A DNA stretch of 21,166 bases from a virus. Below, piece by piece: positions 5,312 to 11,512 of the stretch. The position numbers were made by a program, and so were the translations under genes. The notes below the pieces were generated by a model. The model saw nothing but the letters and a program-made list of their open reading frames with translations, did no database searches and was not told where the DNA came from. Numbering within the stretch: the stretch's first letter is position 1; every line of letters starts with the position of its first letter. The DNA is taken from positions 1-21,166 of the IMG/VR virus record IMGVR_UViG_3300027770_000293. One strand, given 5' to 3'.

Positions 5312-5313
5312 CT
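5308..5313 (+). promoter_or_regulatory. candidate -35 TTGACT before the RNA region
   Basis: TTGACT overlaps the stop codon of the preceding gene and is followed 17 bases later by TTTCGT. Similar TTGAC boxes stand before other units here (6747, 7157, 13447, 18258). It could drive the candidate ncRNA and tRNA cluster. Confidence 0.3.
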
Positions 5314-5339
5314 TTGTGCATTATGTGAATTTTCGTGCG

Positions 5340-5629
5340 AAGAGTTAAGCGAGCCTTTAAGTTGAGCCAAAATCAACGAACGTCCGATTAGCAAATCCTC
5401 GGCACCAGCAAATGGTTAAGGTTCAAGCTGTTTCTGTTCTTTGTTTATGCCTGCTGCGTAACCAATCGTGGGGGCGTTTTTCTTGGCCTATGATGCAAAC
5501 GAATAGCATACCTCGATTTCATGAGGCTATCCGGGTTAAAGTCCCGGTGGGTCATTCCTTAAAGGTTCCACCCCGGTAACAAGAACCCATTGGGTTCTCT
5601 CGCAAGAGTAGCCGGAGTGGTCATTTTTT
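5340..5629 (+). ncRNA. candidate structured RNA ending in a three-way junction and U tract
   Basis: No ORF is visible between the last gene and tRNA-Trp. The 3' part folds well: a 9-base outer stem CCACCCCGG (5568-5576) with CCGGAGTGG (5612-5620, one mismatch) encloses AGAACCC/GGGTTCT (5582-5598) and a CTC-GCAA-GAG tetraloop hairpin (5599-5608), then six T at 5624-5629. The first hairpin's last two bases abut the second, so the two compete slightly. Upstream lie CCTC/GAGG (5511-5526) and a T-arm-like CCGGG-TTAAAGT-CCCGG (5531-5547). This may be a phage ncRNA of about 285 nt or a relic of tRNA-like genes. The 5' end is a guess from the TTGACT box. I see no tmRNA tag. Confidence 0.4.
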
Positions 5630-5631
5630 CC

Positions 5632-5705
5632 AGGGACTACAGGTAAGGTATCGGGCAAATCTCCAAAATTTCGCCGAGGTGGTTCGATTCCATCAGTCTC
5701 TGCCA
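5632..5705 (+). tRNA. tRNA-Trp (anticodon CCA)
   Basis: Acceptor AGGGACT pairs with AGTCTCT (one G-T), followed by G and encoded CCA. The T-arm is GGTGG-TTCGATT-CCATC. The anticodon loop CTCCAAA has T33 and CCA at 5663-5665 on an AAAT/ATTT stem. The D-arm is short and irregular (GGT/ATC only), making the RNA 74 nt. Scoring by a covariance model may be low, but acceptor, T-arm and loop agree. Confidence 0.75.
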
Positions 5706-5933
5706 TCTACACCCACGAGCCTCTAGCGACAAGCAATGCTTAATTCGGTAACCTGAATTAACAGGTGATTCCATAGGACGCTATGGCGTAGGGTGCTTCA
5801 TTCTTGTTTATGGTTACGTCAATCCTAGTAATGGCTTACGTTGTTTTGTGGGTTGCAGTTCTGCCCTCAGAAAGCGGGGCTAAGTAAATAATAAGGGACT
5901 AGGCGTAAAAAATCTAGTCCCTTCCAATTTTAT
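5706..5933 (+). other. non-coding spacer with several hairpins
   Basis: There is no gene between tRNA-Trp and tRNA-Met. TTAATTC/GAATTAA (5740-5761) competes with ACCTG/CAGGT (5751-5766). CCATAG-GACG-CTATGG lies at 5771-5786, and GCCCT/GGGGC at 5863-5880. The density of stems suggests a processed or functional RNA, or decayed tRNA genes; no family is recognised. Confidence 0.4.
5893..5923 (+). terminator. perfect 10-bp hairpin before tRNA-Met
   Basis: AAGGGACTAG (5893-5902) pairs perfectly with CTAGTCCCTT (5914-5923) around an A-rich loop. The following CCAATTTTATT is only weakly U-rich, so this may be a terminator, a processing signal or a mini tRNA-like end (the stem is followed by CCA). 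Confidence 0.45.
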
Positions 5934-6009
5934 TGCAGAGTAGTTGAGCAGCTAAAACACATGACCCATAATCATGAGGCCGTGGGTGCGAATCCCGCCT
6001 CTGCATCCA
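5934..6009 (+). tRNA. tRNA-Met (anticodon CAT)
   Basis: Acceptor TGCAGAG/CTCTGCA (7 bp), discriminator T and encoded CCA. D-stem GTT/AAC. Anticodon stem CATGA/TCATG with loop CCCATAA gives CAT. T-arm GTGGG-TGCGAAT-CCCGC. Position 33 is C instead of the near-universal T, and the T-loop starts TG. The CAT anticodon could also be a lysidine-modified tRNA-Ile. Elongator versus initiator is not decided. Confidence 0.85.
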
Positions 6010-6014
6010 ATTTT

Positions 6015-6093
6015 AGTCCTTTAGTTTAATGTAGGTAAAAACGTGCTCTTTATAAGGGCTTAACGATGGAGCCTCCGCCATCAGGGACTACCA
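6015..6093 (+). tRNA. tRNA-Ile (anticodon TAT), unusual T-loop
   Basis: Acceptor AGTCCTT pairs with AGGGACT (one G-T), then A and encoded CCA. D-stem GTTT/AAAC encloses a normal loop with GG. The anticodon arm TGCTC-TTTATAA-GGGCT carries TAT (6051-6053) with T33. The T-stem GATGG/CCATC is good but its loop is AGCCTCCG, 8 nt without the usual TTC. It would read the rare codon ATA. Confidence 0.65.
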
Positions 6094-6098
6094 TAAAC

Positions 6099-6130
6099 CG
6101 GGGATCGCGAGTTAAAATCATCGCCCGGAC
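6099..6130 (+). other. hairpin between tRNA-Ile and tRNA-Arg
   Basis: CCGG (6099-6102) and GCGA (about 6107-6110) pair with TCGC and CCGG near 6121-6128, leaving a small bulge; the stem is followed by ACCACCA. It resembles half a tRNA (3' stem plus CCA) without a partner and may be a decayed tRNA or a processing element. Confidence 0.3.
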
Positions 6131-6136
6131 CACCAC

Positions 6137-6215
6137 TTTCCCTTAGCATAAACGGACAATGCCCTTGTTTCCTAAACAAGCTGCTATCGGGGTTCGACTC
6201 CCCGGGGGAGAACCA
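6137..6215 (+). tRNA. tRNA-Arg (anticodon CCT)
   Basis: Acceptor TTTCCCT pairs with GGGGAGA (two G-T), then A and encoded CCA. D-stem GCAT/ATGC has a GG-containing loop. Anticodon arm CTTGT-TTCCTAA-ACAAG gives CCT at 6171-6173. T-arm CGGGG-TTCGACT-CCCCG is canonical. It reads AGG. Confidence 0.9.
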
Positions 6216-6220
6216 CTTTC

Positions 6221-6412
6221 ATGAACTCCAAAATGGATTACTTTCTAGACATGACAGATAGGGGGCTGATGTTCGACATGGTGGTTACTAAGAATCTAAC
6301 ACCCGACATCTATAGGGTAGCCGCGATGCGCGACTACTCCTATGCCCCACTAACAGCCACAGGATCATATGACGACGAAGAGCTGGAAGTGCGCTTCTGG
6401 CCCGTCGAATAA
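6221..6412 (+). CDS. small hypothetical protein, 63 residues
   Basis: Starts five bases after tRNA-Arg, so it is probably on the same transcript. The protein is acidic with MDYFLDMTDRGLMFDMVV at the N-terminus and ends EELEVRFWPVE. The codon pattern is coding-like. No family is recognised and no ribosome site is clear. Confidence 0.5.
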   Translation: MNSKMDYFLDMTDRGLMFDMVVTKNLTPDIYRVAAMRDYSYAPLTATGSYDDEELEVRFWPVE

Positions 6413-6425
6413 CCTTACGGACCCT

Positions 6426-6508
6426 AAATCCCAACTTAAGAGTAAGTCTGCGTTAGCCCACTTTGGGTAGGTGGGATTTGCGCAGGCGGGGTCCACCTCT
6501 TTACCTGC
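6426..6508 (+). promoter_or_regulatory. structured leader with alternative pairings
   Basis: AAATCCCA (6426-6433) can pair with TGGGATTT (6472-6479), or CCCAC (6457-6461) with GTGGG (6471-6475) inside CTGCG/CGCAG (6448-6485). A further GCAGG/CCTGC stem spans 6482-6508. The mutually exclusive stems lie just before a start codon at 6526, as in an attenuator or riboswitch, but no known class is recognised. Confidence 0.35.
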
Positions 6509-6525
6509 TATCAATTTATCAACCA

Positions 6526-6738
6526 ATGACACAAGATTCATCCAACATAACCCCCCGCAAGTGGCAACCTAAAGAAAGCTGGACAGCCCCCGAGCACAAA
6601 AGTGAAGCGAGATCCATGCGCCGTGACTACCCGAGGGACGATTTAGGGAATAAAATTCCGGGTAAAGGAAAAGAGTTGCAAGTTGATAAGCGTCCGACGG
6701 TTATGATTCAACCAAGGCCAACCTATACGATTTCTTGA
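6526..6738 (+). CDS. small basic hypothetical protein, 70 residues
   Basis: The start is taken at ATG 6526 (MTQDSSNITPRK), which leaves the structured leader untranslated; an upstream frame begins at 6463. The protein is polar and basic, with MRRDYPRDDLGNKIPGKGKE in the middle and TVMIQPRPTYTIS at the end. It looks disordered. Function unknown. Confidence 0.5.
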   Translation: MTQDSSNITPRKWQPKESWTAPEHKSEARSMRRDYPRDDLGNKIPGKGKELQVDKRPTVMIQPRPTYTIS

Positions 6739-6746
6739 GAAAAGTA

Positions 6747-6752
6747 TTGACA
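6747..6752 (+). promoter_or_regulatory. candidate -35 TTGACA
   Basis: A perfect TTGACA, eight bases after a stop codon, with CTTTGT 17 bases further. It precedes a 90-base segment that ends in a strong terminator and has no convincing ORF. Confidence 0.4.
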
Positions 6753-6781
6753 AATAGCGGTTAGTTGTTCTTTGTGGTCCC

Positions 6782-6873
6782 TGTTGGGGTTGCGGTCTGA
6801 TAGCCGCGAGAACGAATTTGTATTATGGTTAGTAATCCGGTCCCGTGTCTATCAGCACTCGACCGGATTTTTT
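6782..6873 (+). ncRNA. candidate small RNA between promoter and terminator
   Basis: A likely transcript of about 90 nt runs from the TTGACA promoter to the terminator. It contains a GCGG/CCGC hairpin (about 6792-6808) and ends with the terminator stem. No family is recognised, and the 5' end is estimated. Confidence 0.35.
6834..6873 (+). terminator. rho-independent terminator
   Basis: AATCCGGTC (6834-6842) pairs perfectly with GACCGGATT (6861-6869), the loop has an extra GTG/CAC stem, and six T follow at 6868-6873. Confidence 0.85.
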
Positions 6874-6941
6874 ATGTCCAAACTAACCGTAGCATCTCAC
6901 TACTTCCCGAGAACTCACTTAGATAGGTGGAAGCAAAAAAT

Positions 6942-6981
6942 CCACGGCGCGCTTTTTATGGGGCATTGTTGGTAGCCGTGG
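6942..6981 (+). other. inverted repeat in non-coding stretch
   Basis: CCACGGC (6942-6948) pairs with GCCGTGG (6975-6981) around a 26-base loop. The stretch 6874-7081 holds only a 33-codon frame that starts directly at a terminator T-run, which I do not call a gene. Confidence 0.35.
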
Positions 6982-7081
6982 TAGATATACCTAGATACAA
7001 GGTCCGAAAGAGGAGCAACGCAACCACCGACAAGAGCAATAACGGCTGAGAAAAATCCGGGCCTTCTAAGGGGAAACAAAA

Positions 7082-7186
7082 ATGAAAGAATGCCCTAACT
7101 GTGTCCAGAACCGAAGAGGAGCGGCGGAGCTGGCAGTTAGCAAAACAAAAATAAAGTTGACAACCTTCGGTAATTCCAATTTCTGA
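7082..7186 (+). CDS. very small CPNC protein, 34 residues
   Basis: ATG at 7082 follows AAGGGG by a suitable distance. The product begins MKECPNCVQNRRGAAELAVS, with one CxxC pair that could bind metal as a dimer or with a partner. It ends 15 bases before the next gene. Too short to be certain. Confidence 0.35.
   Translation: MKECPNCVQNRRGAAELAVSKTKIKLTTFGNSNF
7157..7162 (+). promoter_or_regulatory. candidate -35 TTGACA before metallophosphoesterase
   Basis: TTGACA stands 40 bp upstream of the ATG at 7202, inside the possible 34-residue gene, with TTTCTG 17 bases later. It would start the terminase-region transcript. Confidence 0.35.
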
Positions 7187-7201
7187 TACATCCACAAGCA
7201 T

Positions 7202-8032
7202 ATGGCACACAAAACACGGAAGCCGATCAAACGAGTCGTAATCTGCTCCGATCTACATATCGGGAGTACTAAGGGACTGCTTGAACCGGGGTTCACGACC
7301 TTGGAGGGTAATAAAGTCTCGCTAAATGCCATGCAAGAGTGGCTTTGGCTTTGTTGGAAGAAAGCGAATAGATTTATCGACGAGCAGGTGGGCGATGAGC
7401 CCTTCGCGTTTGTCGTCAATGGAGACATCATCGAAGGCATTCATCATGGAACCAAAGAAATCTGGAGCCCGGAAATTGCGGACCAAAGGCGTGCCGCCGT
7501 TGAAATCCTCAAGCCTCTTGTTGCTAAAGCCACTGCGTCGTTCATCGTCCGAGGCACGGAATGCCATGTTCAAAACACGGAAAGCGGCATCGGAGAGCAA
7601 CTTGGATGCGTTAAAGACGAGGAAACGGGACTACATGCATTTGATCGACTTGTGCTAGAGCTAAATAGTGTTCGCCATGTATTTCGCCATCATATCGGAA
7701 CATCAGTCCGTAGAGGGCTTGCCGGAACTCAACTGTCTGCCAATCTTGCCGAAGAACAAGTGGAAGCCGCAAATAACGGCGAGAAAATCCCGCGAGTCGT
7801 CGTCTGTAGCCATCGCCACAAATTCGGTCTTTATCAGGATACCAACGGACTACTCGTCGTTACCCCTCCATTTCAGGGACTGACAAGATTCGGTCATAAG
7901 GTAGTTAGTCAAGCACGCACAAACCCAGGAATTGTCATTTTGGATTATTCCGGAAAACAGCTCGGAGAGCTGCCAACCGTGATCGAGAAAACATTCAAAA
8001 CACCGGAGGCTAAAACAATTGAACTTAGTTAA
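7202..8032 (+). CDS. second metallophosphoesterase, phage type
   Basis: A 276-residue protein with SDLH (Asp17, His19), NGD (Asp75) and a late SHRHKFG (about 204-210), the metal-ligand motifs of the calcineurin-like fold. The usual GNHD box is replaced by RGTECH (117-122): the invariant Asn is Thr-Glu and the catalytic His may be His122, so the active site differs from the first phosphoesterase. Long inserts with HHGTKE and TSVRRGLAG suggest nucleic-acid binding. Known phage phosphoesterases of this size lie near terminase and replication genes. An exonuclease or DNA-end role is possible but not shown. The stop overlaps the next gene by 14 bases. Confidence 0.8.
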   Translation: MAHKTRKPIKRVVICSDLHIGSTKGLLEPGFTTLEGNKVSLNAMQEWLWLCWKKANRFIDEQVGDEPFAFVVNGDIIEGIHHGTKEIWSPEIADQRRAAVEILKPLVAKATASFIVRGTECHVQNTESGIGEQLGCVKDEETGLHAFDRLVLELNSVRHVFRHHIGTSVRRGLAGTQLSANLAEEQVEAANNGEKIPRVVVCSHRHKFGLYQDTNGLLVVTPPFQGLTRFGHKVVSQARTNPGIVILDYSGKQLGELPTVIEKTFKTPEAKTIELS

Positions 8033-8345
8033 TCTCGATAAACCAATCCCCCGAAAGAGGGGGTATTCCACGCACGATACGATAGGGCTGCTAAGCCGAG
8101 AGGAGGTCGTTGGAACCAAGACGATGGCCGCGTTGGAATCTGACTTCCTTGCAGGATTCAACAAATCTAATCCGCAAGGAAGGCCAAAGGGCGGTCTAAC
8201 CATCGTAGAGATGGCTAAATTGGCCAATGTCGGTCACGCTTCCATCAGGAGATGGCTGGCCAAGCAAAAGGGCTATAAAGCGATTCTAGGCACCAAGCAA
8301 TACGTCTCCAGAAAACAAGTCGTAACCTACTACGTAAAACAATGA
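8019..8345 (+). CDS. helix-turn-helix protein, TTG start
   Basis: No early ATG exists in frame. The TTG at 8019 has GGAGG nine bases upstream (8005-8009), which decides the start. The 108-residue protein has an extended N-terminus, then LTIVEMAKLANVGHASIRRW, a clear helix-turn-helix, and a short wing (KAILGTKQYVSRKQVVTYYV) of the MerR/excisionase kind. It lies four genes upstream of the large terminase, so it could be a regulator or the DNA-recognition part of the small terminase. It overlaps the next gene by ATGA. Confidence 0.65.
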   Translation: MNLVNLDKPIPRKRGYSTHDTIGLLSREEVVGTKTMAALESDFLAGFNKSNPQGRPKGGLTIVEMAKLANVGHASIRRWLAKQKGYKAILGTKQYVSRKQVVTYYVKQ

Positions 8346-8473
8346 ACTACGAAATCGCTTTCTATGTATTGATCGCGTTTGTGATAGGCAGGATTATCCC
8401 CCGCAAAATCTATATTGGTAACAACGTAGATAAATACAATGCCGCCGATTTTGGCATTCTCTTAAGGAAATAA
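8342..8473 (+). CDS. single-pass membrane protein, 43 residues
   Basis: ATG at 8342 overlaps the stop of the HTH gene (ATGA). The product is MNYEIAFYVLIAFVIGRIIP followed by a basic patch (RKIYIGNN) and a polar tail ending in LLRK. One membrane helix at residues 4-19 is likely, N-terminus out. Small membrane proteins beside terminase genes can be pinholins, spanins or unknowns; nothing here decides. Confidence 0.6.
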   Translation: MNYEIAFYVLIAFVIGRIIPRKIYIGNNVDKYNAADFGILLRK

Positions 8474-8483
8474 TCAAGATAAA

Positions 8484-8711
8484 ATGAATTACGTCCGATA
8501 CGTCGGAATCCCCGGAAACTCGGGTCATCGTTACCTAGCTAAACTTAAAAATGGCAAAGCAATCATTAACCGAGCGCCTGATGTTACCGAAGGCGACGAT
8601 AGTAGAGATGGATGGCGCTTCAGTAACCGTGCCGTTCGACAAGAACGAGAACGCAACCGCAAACAAGATAGTCGTCGCTCAGCTAAGGCAAGCACTACAG
8701 TTTGCTATTAA
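8484..8711 (+). CDS. possible gene overlapping the next in another frame
   Basis: ATG at 8484 opens MNYVRYVGIPGNSGHRYLAK and KAIINRAPDVTEGDD, a natural beginning, but from 8551 it shares DNA with the next gene in a different frame for 160 bases. There its product becomes Arg-rich and low in complexity, as overprinted sequence usually is. Either a true overlapping gene or a shorter gene with a lost stop. Confidence 0.4.
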   Translation: MNYVRYVGIPGNSGHRYLAKLKNGKAIINRAPDVTEGDDSRDGWRFSNRAVRQERERNRKQDSRRSAKASTTVCY

Positions 8712-8904
8712 ATCCTATCGGGATGGAGAGACGGTCATGAGCCCCAAAGAGCTTAATGACTTAGCTATGGCCGTAAAGAACATGACATCTAGCTCAAAAG
8801 AGATCTACGATACCGCGGAGCCAATCCAAACCTCAAAGATAGTTGTTAATGCGGATATAGACGTTGAGGACATTAGCTTTGACTCAATTAAGAAAACTGA
8901 ATGA
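8551..8904 (+). CDS. possible small terminase subunit
   Basis: A 117-residue protein directly upstream of the large terminase gene with a four-base overlap, the usual place of the small subunit. Segments: a beta-like N-terminus (ATIVEMDGASVTVPF), a helix (ANKIVVAQLRQALQFAIKSY), MSPKELNDLAMAVKNMTSSS and an acidic C-terminal tail (DIDVEDISFDSIKK) of a kind that could contact the large subunit. It has no evident HTH, which the gene at 8019 does have. The identity rests on position and general layout only. ATG at 8581 is an alternative start. Confidence 0.5.
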   Translation: MAKQSLTERLMLPKATIVEMDGASVTVPFDKNENATANKIVVAQLRQALQFAIKSYRDGETVMSPKELNDLAMAVKNMTSSSKEIYDTAEPIQTSKIVVNADIDVEDISFDSIKKTE

Positions 8905-10805
8905 CCATAGATGAGTTAAAGGTTATTCATGCGCTCCTTATTTCGGATCGCTGGATTGAAGCAGCCGAGCTTGCGCTAAAAAGCATCGGAAACAACAGGT
9001 CCGTTCCTACGAAATCGGAGGCCGTTGGGGTTATGAGGAAACTTTTTCAAGCAACCCTAGACGCAGAAGATTATCTTTCCGCCGCCACATTGCAGTGGGG
9101 ACCAGACTTATTTAACACCGAGCCCGAGTCGGTTAAGCGTGTATTTATTGCGTTGAGGGAGGGATCTACAATCCTGCTCGTCGGAGCAAGTTCGATGTCA
9201 AAAACTTATTCAGCAGGGGCGTTCATGCTATTAGATTACCTGCGTGACCCACTTTACACTACCGTAAAACTTGCCGCAATTAACGAGGATCATCTCAGGA
9301 AGAACCTTTTTGCGCATGTTGCAACTCTTTACCGGAACTGCATTATCCCGTCAAAATATGATATTCAAGTACGCGACTCTGATTTATGGATGGGGGTTAA
9401 GGATGCCGGTTATGAGTTTGGTATATCCGGAATTGCGTTCAAGCAATCACAAGAGACATCCGGACAATTCAAGGGATACAAGGCCAAGCCAGTACGCACA
9501 AGTCGTCATCCTAAATTTGGGGTAATGTCCCGCCTTCGCGTTCTGGGAGATGAGGGTCAAAACTGGCCCGGCGGTCCATTTAAGGACTTTAATTCTCTAG
9601 TTGCATCAAAGACCGGATCTGAGCTAATTAAGATAGTCGTAGCCTTTAATCCTGAATCCACATCTCAGCTGGTTGTTCAGATGGCAGAGCCTGAACAGGG
9701 TTGGCTTGCGGATGAGATGGATACATTATACGATTGGACGAGCAAAGCGGATTGGCGCGTGTGCCGATTGGACGCAGCAAAATCGGAAAATGTAATCCAA
9801 AAAAAGAAAGTTTACGAGGGACTACAAACCTACGAGGGGTTCATGTCTTACCTGAAGGCGGGTGGAGACTCATCGGCCAATTACAGTTGTTTCGCGAGAG
9901 GGTGGCCACCCATGAAGGGGTCCATAAATACCCTTATTCCACCCGCTTGGCCCAACGAGGCTCGCGGAGAATGCACGTTCATCGACAACCCGATAGTTCT
10001 GGCTTCAGTTGACTTAGCTTTCATGGGCAAGGACTCGGCCCAGATGGCAGTTGCTAGATGGGGAAGGGCGTCGGGATGGCGCGACCACACCGGGAAATTT
10101 ACGGTATTTAAGGATCGCCTTAACGTCGCCCAAGATAAGCCTAGGTACGTATTGCAGATAGATCAAATTCTGCCAATGAACAAACACGACGACACAACCA
10201 AGATGTCGGAGGAAATTATGGCAAGAGCTAAGATGTTGAGTATCAAGCCGGAAAATCTAATTATCGACCGTACATCTATCGGACTAGGCGTACATTCCCA
10301 TTTGAATAAGGTGTGGGGTGCGAGCCGAGGTGTTTCTTGGAATGAAAAAGCGACATCAAAGAGGATTGTTAGTGAAGACCTTGACGGTGCAGATGCCCAA
10401 TGCGATGGAGTGATGTCTGAGATGTGGTGGACATTTAGGCGATGGCTGGACCCACGTTGCTGCGCTATCCTAATAAACCCGATTATCCCAACCAGTCCCA
10501 TCAACACCGAGCTTACCTCCCGGCGATACGGAACATCTAAGGGCGGAAAAATCAAGGTTGAAGCCAAGGATCAATACAAGGCAAGGAACGGCGGAGCTTC
10601 TCCAGACGCGGCGGATGCGTGCATTATGCTTACGCTACTCGTTAGACAGACTGGAGATGCGCTACCGGGGCTGGTGGACCAAAGCCCTGAAACTACTTCG
10701 CGGAACGGAGCAATCAGATTCGAGCAGCCGTTCAAGAGTCCGATTGCCTTCGAGAAAGATGACTCCATCGGAGAGGAACCAGACGGAAAGGAGGGCTTGG
10801 AGTGA
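8901..10805 (+). CDS. terL: terminase large subunit
   Basis: A 634-residue DNA-packaging motor. The ATPase half has a Walker A GASSMSKT (residues 95-102) with Thr102, a Walker B with hydrophobic residues then GDEGQN (about 213-218), and a coupling motif near IVVAFNPES (about 249-257). The nuclease half has the RNaseH-fold acids: SVDLAFMGKDS (about 372-382), LIIDRTSIG (about 455-463) and PDAADACIML (near 572-581). Size is normal to slightly long. The start ATGACC overlaps the preceding gene. It cuts and threads genomes into proheads at the portal encoded downstream. Confidence 0.95.
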   Translation: MTIDELKVIHALLISDRWIEAAELALKSIGNNRSVPTKSEAVGVMRKLFQATLDAEDYLSAATLQWGPDLFNTEPESVKRVFIALREGSTILLVGASSMSKTYSAGAFMLLDYLRDPLYTTVKLAAINEDHLRKNLFAHVATLYRNCIIPSKYDIQVRDSDLWMGVKDAGYEFGISGIAFKQSQETSGQFKGYKAKPVRTSRHPKFGVMSRLRVLGDEGQNWPGGPFKDFNSLVASKTGSELIKIVVAFNPESTSQLVVQMAEPEQGWLADEMDTLYDWTSKADWRVCRLDAAKSENVIQKKKVYEGLQTYEGFMSYLKAGGDSSANYSCFARGWPPMKGSINTLIPPAWPNEARGECTFIDNPIVLASVDLAFMGKDSAQMAVARWGRASGWRDHTGKFTVFKDRLNVAQDKPRYVLQIDQILPMNKHDDTTKMSEEIMARAKMLSIKPENLIIDRTSIGLGVHSHLNKVWGASRGVSWNEKATSKRIVSEDLDGADAQCDGVMSEMWWTFRRWLDPRCCAILINPIIPTSPINTELTSRRYGTSKGGKIKVEAKDQYKARNGGASPDAADACIMLTLLVRQTGDALPGLVDQSPETTSRNGAIRFEQPFKSPIAFEKDDSIGEEPDGKEGLE

Positions 10806-11386
10806 TGCTCAAGCTAAACAAAGACCAGCAGGTTCTGCCGGATGGCGGTCACCACTTTTCTACGCGCGGGATTATGTTTCGAGCAGATAGCTTCGAAGAA
10901 CTGCTTGAGAAGGTAGCGGACTTTCGCATTGCCAACATGATTCTACCCGGCGACTTGAATGAGGAGATTTTGCAATACTACGCAGAGTGCTTCCCGCAAA
11001 TGGTGTTATCTGACGGAAAGCCATACAAACCAAAAATAGACGGTACTTACGAGCAGTGGGCTAGGTGGATGGGAATGGCGTGGAGAAGCCCCGTAAAGGC
11101 GAATGTAGCCCCCAAGGAGGCCGAGATGCGAACGGACATATGCAAGACGTGTCCTCGAAATAAGCCGATGAACTTCCAGGAATCGCCCGGTCTTAGTTCG
11201 TTGAAACAGAGATCCTACATACTGACAAGGGGTTACGGAAATACTGATAAAATAAACTTTTGCGACTTGCACAGAGCCGACATATCTGTCTTGTCTTTCT
11301 CCTCAACCCCGGATGCGCTCTCGGAAAAAGAAAGTTCAGCAGAGCCTCAAGCATGTTGTTGGGTTGGTTCTTTGAAGGGGTCATAG
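10805..11386 (+). CDS. Cys-rich protein next to terminase, possible zinc binder
   Basis: ATG at 10805 overlaps the terL stop by one base (TGATG); GTG 10802 is possible. The protein begins as a packed alpha/beta domain with FRADSFEELLEKVADFRIAN, and a central YEQWARWMGMAWRSP. The last third holds CKTCPRN, FCDLHRADISVLSF and ACCWVG, a C..C..C..H..CC spacing likely to bind zinc. I have no family name; similar Cys/His blocks follow terminase in other environmental phages as far as I recall. It may be a packaging or DNA-binding accessory. The 126 bases after it hold a GGGGTTTC direct repeat (11392, 11406) and no gene. Confidence 0.6.
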   Translation: MLKLNKDQQVLPDGGHHFSTRGIMFRADSFEELLEKVADFRIANMILPGDLNEEILQYYAECFPQMVLSDGKPYKPKIDGTYEQWARWMGMAWRSPVKANVAPKEAEMRTDICKTCPRNKPMNFQESPGLSSLKQRSYILTRGYGNTDKINFCDLHRADISVLSFSSTPDALSEKESSAEPQACCWVGSLKGS

Positions 11387-11512
11387 GATAGGGGGTTTCC
11401 GTATCGGGGTTTCTTGTTTGCCTCGTTAGTTCTTTCCCTCCTGCGCACGTATATCGGTGAAACGCGCGTCCCTTCATTCGTTTTTCGTTAGAACACACAA
11501 ACCAAAGGAAAT

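Noticed and set aside
5493-5562. tRNA-Glu-like cloverleaf (TTC in a CCTC/GAGG hairpin)
   Set aside because: The anticodon loop is 8 nt on a 4-bp stem, the acceptor has a mismatch and an extra base, and the D-loop lacks GG.
5340-5705. tmRNA
   Set aside because: Tag-like GCAAACGAA at 5494 ends at TAG after three codons, the T-arm-like hairpin has no CCA and no matching 5' acceptor; not enough for a tmRNA.
6874-6975. 33-codon ORF starting right after the terminator
   Set aside because: The ATG directly follows the terminator T-run, so it would not be on the terminated transcript, and there is no ribosome site.
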